From Actinomycetota bacterium (GTDB lineage: Bacteria; Actinomycetota; Actinomycetes; Nanopelagicales; Nanopelagicaceae): DNA of 8,100 nt. The notes under the pieces were generated by a model that worked only from the letters and a program-made list of their open reading frames with translations, did not search any database and had not been told where the DNA came from. The DNA lies in assembly GCA_009705025.1 (NCBI GenBank), contig WLDA01000034.1:1-8100 (forward strand), given 5' to 3'. How positions within the stretch are numbered: position 1 is the first letter of the stretch; every line of letters begins with the position of its first letter. Positions 6,167 through 8,100 of this stretch are shown here, in pieces. The position numbers and the translations under genes were made by a program.

Positions 6167-6352
6167 TTACCAGCTTGCCTTTGTGATGCCAGGAAGTTCA
6201 CCACGGTGTGCCATTTCACGGAAACAAATACGGCAGATGCCGAATTTTTGGTAAACAGAATGTGGGCGACCACATCGCTGGCAACGTGTATAGCCGCGTA
6301 CTTTGAACTTTGGCTTACGTGCTGCTTTTACCTTGAGTGATGTTTTTGCCAT
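6167..6352 (-). CDS. rpsN: 30S ribosomal protein S14, zinc-binding (type Z)
   Basis: A 30S head protein assembled late near 16S rRNA. The 61-aa length and the four cysteines Cys24-X2-Cys27 and Cys40-X2-Cys43 ([12 protein letters not shown] and [19 protein letters not shown]) mark the zinc-binding C+ form. The roughly 100-aa zinc-free paralogue made by many actinobacteria under zinc starvation is not in this window. A perfect AAGGAGG (6361-6367) lies eight bases before the ATG, inside the end of rplE, the strongest RBS type in the cluster. It ends in tandem stops (TAATAG) and is then followed by seven U residues in the transcript. Confidence 0.97.
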   Translation of the reverse strand: MAKTSLKVKAARKPKFKVRGYTRCQRCGRPHSVYQKFGICRICFREMAHRGELPGITKASW

Positions 6353-6355
6353 CGC

Positions 6356-6913
6356 TTATGCCTCCTTGAATGGAAAACCGAGCATCTTCAAAAATGCGCG
6401 ACCTTCGTCATCGTTCTTAGCTGTTGTAACGATTGTGATATCCATACCGCGTGGACGATCAACCTTGTCTTGTTCGATTTCTGGGAATACAACTTGCTCG
6501 GTTAGACCGAATGTGTAATTTCCTTTTCCATCGAATTGCTTTGGTGATAGTCCGCGGAAGTCACGGATACGTGGAAGTGAGATTGAAAGCAAGCGATCTG
6601 CAAATTCCCACATACGATCTCCGCGCATTGTTACGTGTGCACCAATTGGTTGGCCTTCACGCAACTTGAACTGAGCGATTGATTTGCGAGACTTTGTTAC
6701 CTGTGGCTTTTGGCCAGTGATAATTGTGAGATCGCGAATTGCGCCTTCGATCAACTTGGAATCACGTGCTGCATCGCCGACACCCATGTTGACCACAATT
6801 TTGGTCAGGGTTGGAATCTGCATAACGTTCTTGTATCCAAATTGGCTCTTGAGTGCCGGAGCAATTTCGCTGCGGTATCTAGCCTTGAGACGGACGTCTG
6901 TTGTAGTAGACAT
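6356..6913 (-). CDS. rplE: 50S ribosomal protein L5
   Basis: Binds 5S rRNA and helps form the central protuberance and the contact to the 30S head. The 185-aa product has [20 protein letters not shown] (38-57), [20 protein letters not shown] (65-84) and [20 protein letters not shown] (85-104). [20 protein letters not shown] (113-132) and [11 protein letters not shown] (136-146) follow, all L5 hallmarks. The ATG overlaps the rplX stop by one base, with AGGAAAGG (6921-6928) seven bases upstream inside rplX. In E. coli the rplX-rplE junction is where S8 binds its mRNA; I cannot see an obvious equivalent structure here. Confidence 0.98.
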   Translation of the reverse strand: MSTTTDVRLKARYRSEIAPALKSQFGYKNVMQIPTLTKIVVNMGVGDAARDSKLIEGAIRDLTIITGQKPQVTKSRKSIAQFKLREGQPIGAHVTMRGDRMWEFADRLLSISLPRIRDFRGLSPKQFDGKGNYTFGLTEQVVFPEIEQDKVDRPRGMDITIVTTAKNDDEGRAFLKMLGFPFKEA

Positions 6914-7224
6914 TAGATGTCCTTTCCTGTGCGGCGTGAAATGCGAACGTTTTTGCCTTCGTCATCTTTGCGAACACCGATGCGAGTAGCTGTGCCATCA
7001 CCATCGACGAGCATGACATTTGAGATATGAACTGATGCTTCAACAGTAATGATTCCGCCAACTTTTACGCCGCGATCACCAGTTGTCTCCTTAGTGTGAC
7101 GCTTTACGCGGTTCACACCTTCAATGAGAATTCTGCTGCCAAGAACATCAAGAACTTTTCCACTTACGCCTTTATCTTTTCCGGCGATAACTAGAACAGT
7201 GTCATCTTTTTTAATCTTTGCCAT
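6913..7224 (-). CDS. rplX: 50S ribosomal protein L24
   Basis: An early-assembly 50S protein that nucleates folding of the 23S rRNA 5' region near the tunnel exit. The 103-aa product has an N-terminal KOW motif ([20 protein letters not shown], 5-24, continuing to about 38). Then come [20 protein letters not shown] (38-57) and the C-terminal [20 protein letters not shown] (82-101). Size and order of motifs are normal. GGAGGTG (7234-7240), inside the last codons of rplN, sits nine bases before the ATG. Its own end carries the rplE Shine-Dalgarno sequence. Confidence 0.97.
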   Translation of the reverse strand: MAKIKKDDTVLVIAGKDKGVSGKVLDVLGSRILIEGVNRVKRHTKETTGDRGVKVGGIITVEASVHISNVMLVDGDGTATRIGVRKDDEGKNVRISRRTGKDI

Positions 7225-7227
7225 TTT

Positions 7228-7596
7228 TTATAGCACCTCCGGAGCAAGCGAGATGATCTTCATAAACTTCTTATCGCGAAGTTCACGTGCAACTGGTCCG
7301 AAGATACGGGTTCCACGTGGTTCGCCATCAGCTTTCAAGATCACTGCAGCATTTTCGTCAAACTTGATGTAAGAGCCATCTGGACGACGACGCTCTTTTA
7401 CGGTGCGAACGATGACAGCCTTGACGACTTCACCTTTCTTAACCTGTCCGCCAGGAATTGCATCCTTGACTGAACATACGATGATGTCTCCGATACCGGC
7501 ATAACGACGGGAGGAACCACCGAGCACGCGAATACAAAGAAGCTCTTTAGCTCCAGTGTTATCCGCCACGCGAACGCGTGACTCTTGTTGAATCAT
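7228..7596 (-). CDS. rplN: 50S ribosomal protein L14
   Basis: A 50S protein at the subunit interface that contacts 16S rRNA helix 14 and is the target of the silencing factor RsfS. The 122-aa product has the universal length. Motifs are [20 protein letters not shown] (1-20), [20 protein letters not shown] (36-55), the signature stretch [20 protein letters not shown] (57-76) and [20 protein letters not shown] (94-113). TAGGAGG overlaps the rpsQ stop six bases before the ATG, a strong RBS that fixes the start. In E. coli this gene begins a separate spc operon; here only 9 bp separate it from rpsQ. Confidence 0.98.
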   Translation of the reverse strand: MIQQESRVRVADNTGAKELLCIRVLGGSSRRYAGIGDIIVCSVKDAIPGGQVKKGEVVKAVIVRTVKERRRPDGSYIKFDENAAVILKADGEPRGTRIFGPVARELRDKKFMKIISLAPEVL

Positions 7597-7605
7597 TTTT
7601 TCCTC

Positions 7606-7878
7606 CTACTTAGCTTTCTCGATGATCTGAACGAGGCGCCAGCGCTTTGTTGCAGATAGTGGTCGTGTTTCCATAATCAAAACGCGATCTCCTGCACCAG
7701 CGCTATTGGTCTCGTCATGAGCCTTTAGCTTGCGTGAACGAGACAACACCTTTGAATACATACCGTGCTTTACACGATCTGAAACTTCAACAGTGATGGT
7801 CTTATCCATCTTGTCGCTAACAACAATGCCTTCACGAGTCTTGCGGAATCCGCGATCCTCAGTAGCTGAATTAGTCAT
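7606..7878 (-). CDS. rpsQ: 30S ribosomal protein S17
   Basis: A primary 16S rRNA-binding protein of the 30S body with an OB fold. The 90-aa product has a short N-terminal extension (about 10 residues). Then come [20 protein letters not shown] (15-34), [20 protein letters not shown] (36-55) and the S17 signature [20 protein letters not shown] (63-82). The start overlaps the rpmC stop by one base (TAATG), with AGGAG (7886-7890) seven bases upstream. It is the last gene of the S10 group and runs straight into rplN. Confidence 0.97.
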   Translation of the reverse strand: MTNSATEDRGFRKTREGIVVSDKMDKTITVEVSDRVKHGMYSKVLSRSRKLKAHDETNSAGAGDRVLIMETRPLSATKRWRLVQIIEKAK

Positions 7879-8093
7879 TAGGCAGCTCCTCCAATTCCTA
7901 ATTCGCGTTCACGAACGATTGTGTAGATGCGTGCAATCTCTTTACGGACAGCACCTAGTCGGCCATGGCTTTCGAGTTGACCAGTTGCAGCTTGGAATCG
8001 AAGGTTGAAAAGTTCTTCCTTCGCTTCACGCAACTTGTTTGTCAATTCTTCTGCTGACAATTGGCGTAGCTCTTCATTAGTTGTAGTAGCCAC
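7878..8093 (-). CDS. rpmC: 50S ribosomal protein L29
   Basis: A small two-helix 50S protein at the tunnel exit, part of the docking site for SRP and trigger factor. The 71-aa product has [20 protein letters not shown] (9-28), the strongly conserved [20 protein letters not shown] (29-48) and [19 protein letters not shown] (49-67), typical of actinobacterial L29. The start codon is GTG at 8093 (protein MATTTNEEL), abutting an upstream TAA at 8096-8094. There is no ATG alternative before the conserved domain. Its Shine-Dalgarno sequence would lie in the preceding gene beyond the window edge. Confidence 0.95.
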   Translation of the reverse strand: MATTTNEELRQLSAEELTNKLREAKEELFNLRFQAATGQLESHGRLGAVRKEIARIYTIVRERELGIGGAA

Positions 8094-8100
8094 TTATGCC
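8094..8100 (-). CDS. rplP: Tail of the upstream gene, probably rplP (50S protein L16)
   Basis: Only a TAA stop, one GCA (Ala) codon and one further base are visible in the frame that would end directly before the rpmC GTG. Identification as rplP rests entirely on the near-universal rplP-rpmC-rpsQ order. No coding evidence can be read from seven bases. Confidence 0.4.

Noticed and set aside
6017..6340. Plus-strand open frame of 107 codons across rpsH, the gap and rpsN
   Set aside because: It is antisense to two certain ribosomal genes, and its Cys/Thr/Leu-rich product resembles nothing; the frame is open by chance.
1..8100. CRISPR arrays, insertion sequences, tRNA or rRNA genes, riboswitches, defence or secondary-metabolite genes
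   Set aside because: None is seen. The window is filled by housekeeping genes with gaps too small for such elements, and no long repeats or cloverleaf structures were found.

Overview
The window is a nearly uninterrupted run of minus-strand genes: the end of the S10 ribosomal-protein cluster, the whole spc cluster, then secY-adk-map and an ECF sigma-factor gene. The protein signatures are actinobacterial: an L29 with [13 protein letters not shown], an S5 with [21 protein letters not shown] and a SecY starting MLNAFAMAFRTPDLRKK. Base composition is low for that phylum (roughly mid-40s % GC by eye) and the gene packing is extreme. Together these suggest a small-genome, low-GC actinobacterium such as the freshwater Nanopelagicales (acI) lineage. 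The lineage is inference; the phylum is well supported.

Reading in transcription order (high to low coordinates), the window opens with the last bases of what should be rplP (L16). Then come rpmC (L29), rpsQ (S17), rplN (L14), rplX (L24), rplE (L5), rpsN (zinc-type S14), rpsH (S8), rplF (L6), rplR (L18), rpsE (S5), rpmD (L30), rplO (L15), secY, adk and map. A SigE-family ECF sigma factor follows, overlapping the first 38 codons of an unrecognised gene that runs off the left edge. Sixteen gene junctions are visible. Six are one-base TAATG overlaps, and most others are gaps of under 10 bp. No stretch longer than about 85 bp lacks a gene, and there is no terminator, mobile element, CRISPR array, tRNA or rRNA.

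The ribosomal genes supply 30S and 50S proteins. SecY is the membrane channel for exported proteins, Adk keeps adenine nucleotides in balance, and Map removes initiator methionine from new proteins. The tight spacing implies one transcription and translation unit crossing what in E. coli is the S10/spc boundary. Two places break the pattern. One is the 84-bp rpsN-rpsH gap, which holds a U-tract, a strong hairpin and a duplicated Shine-Dalgarno unit. The other is the map-sigma gap, with a possible leaderless promoter.

The sigma gene sits directly after map, the position of sigL (followed by its anti-sigma gene rslA) in Mycobacterium tuberculosis. The partial gene after it is therefore a candidate sigma partner. 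I see no previously undescribed system here. The points most worth checking are the sigma/partner pair, the rpsN-rpsH regulatory gap and the shortened zinc LID of Adk.
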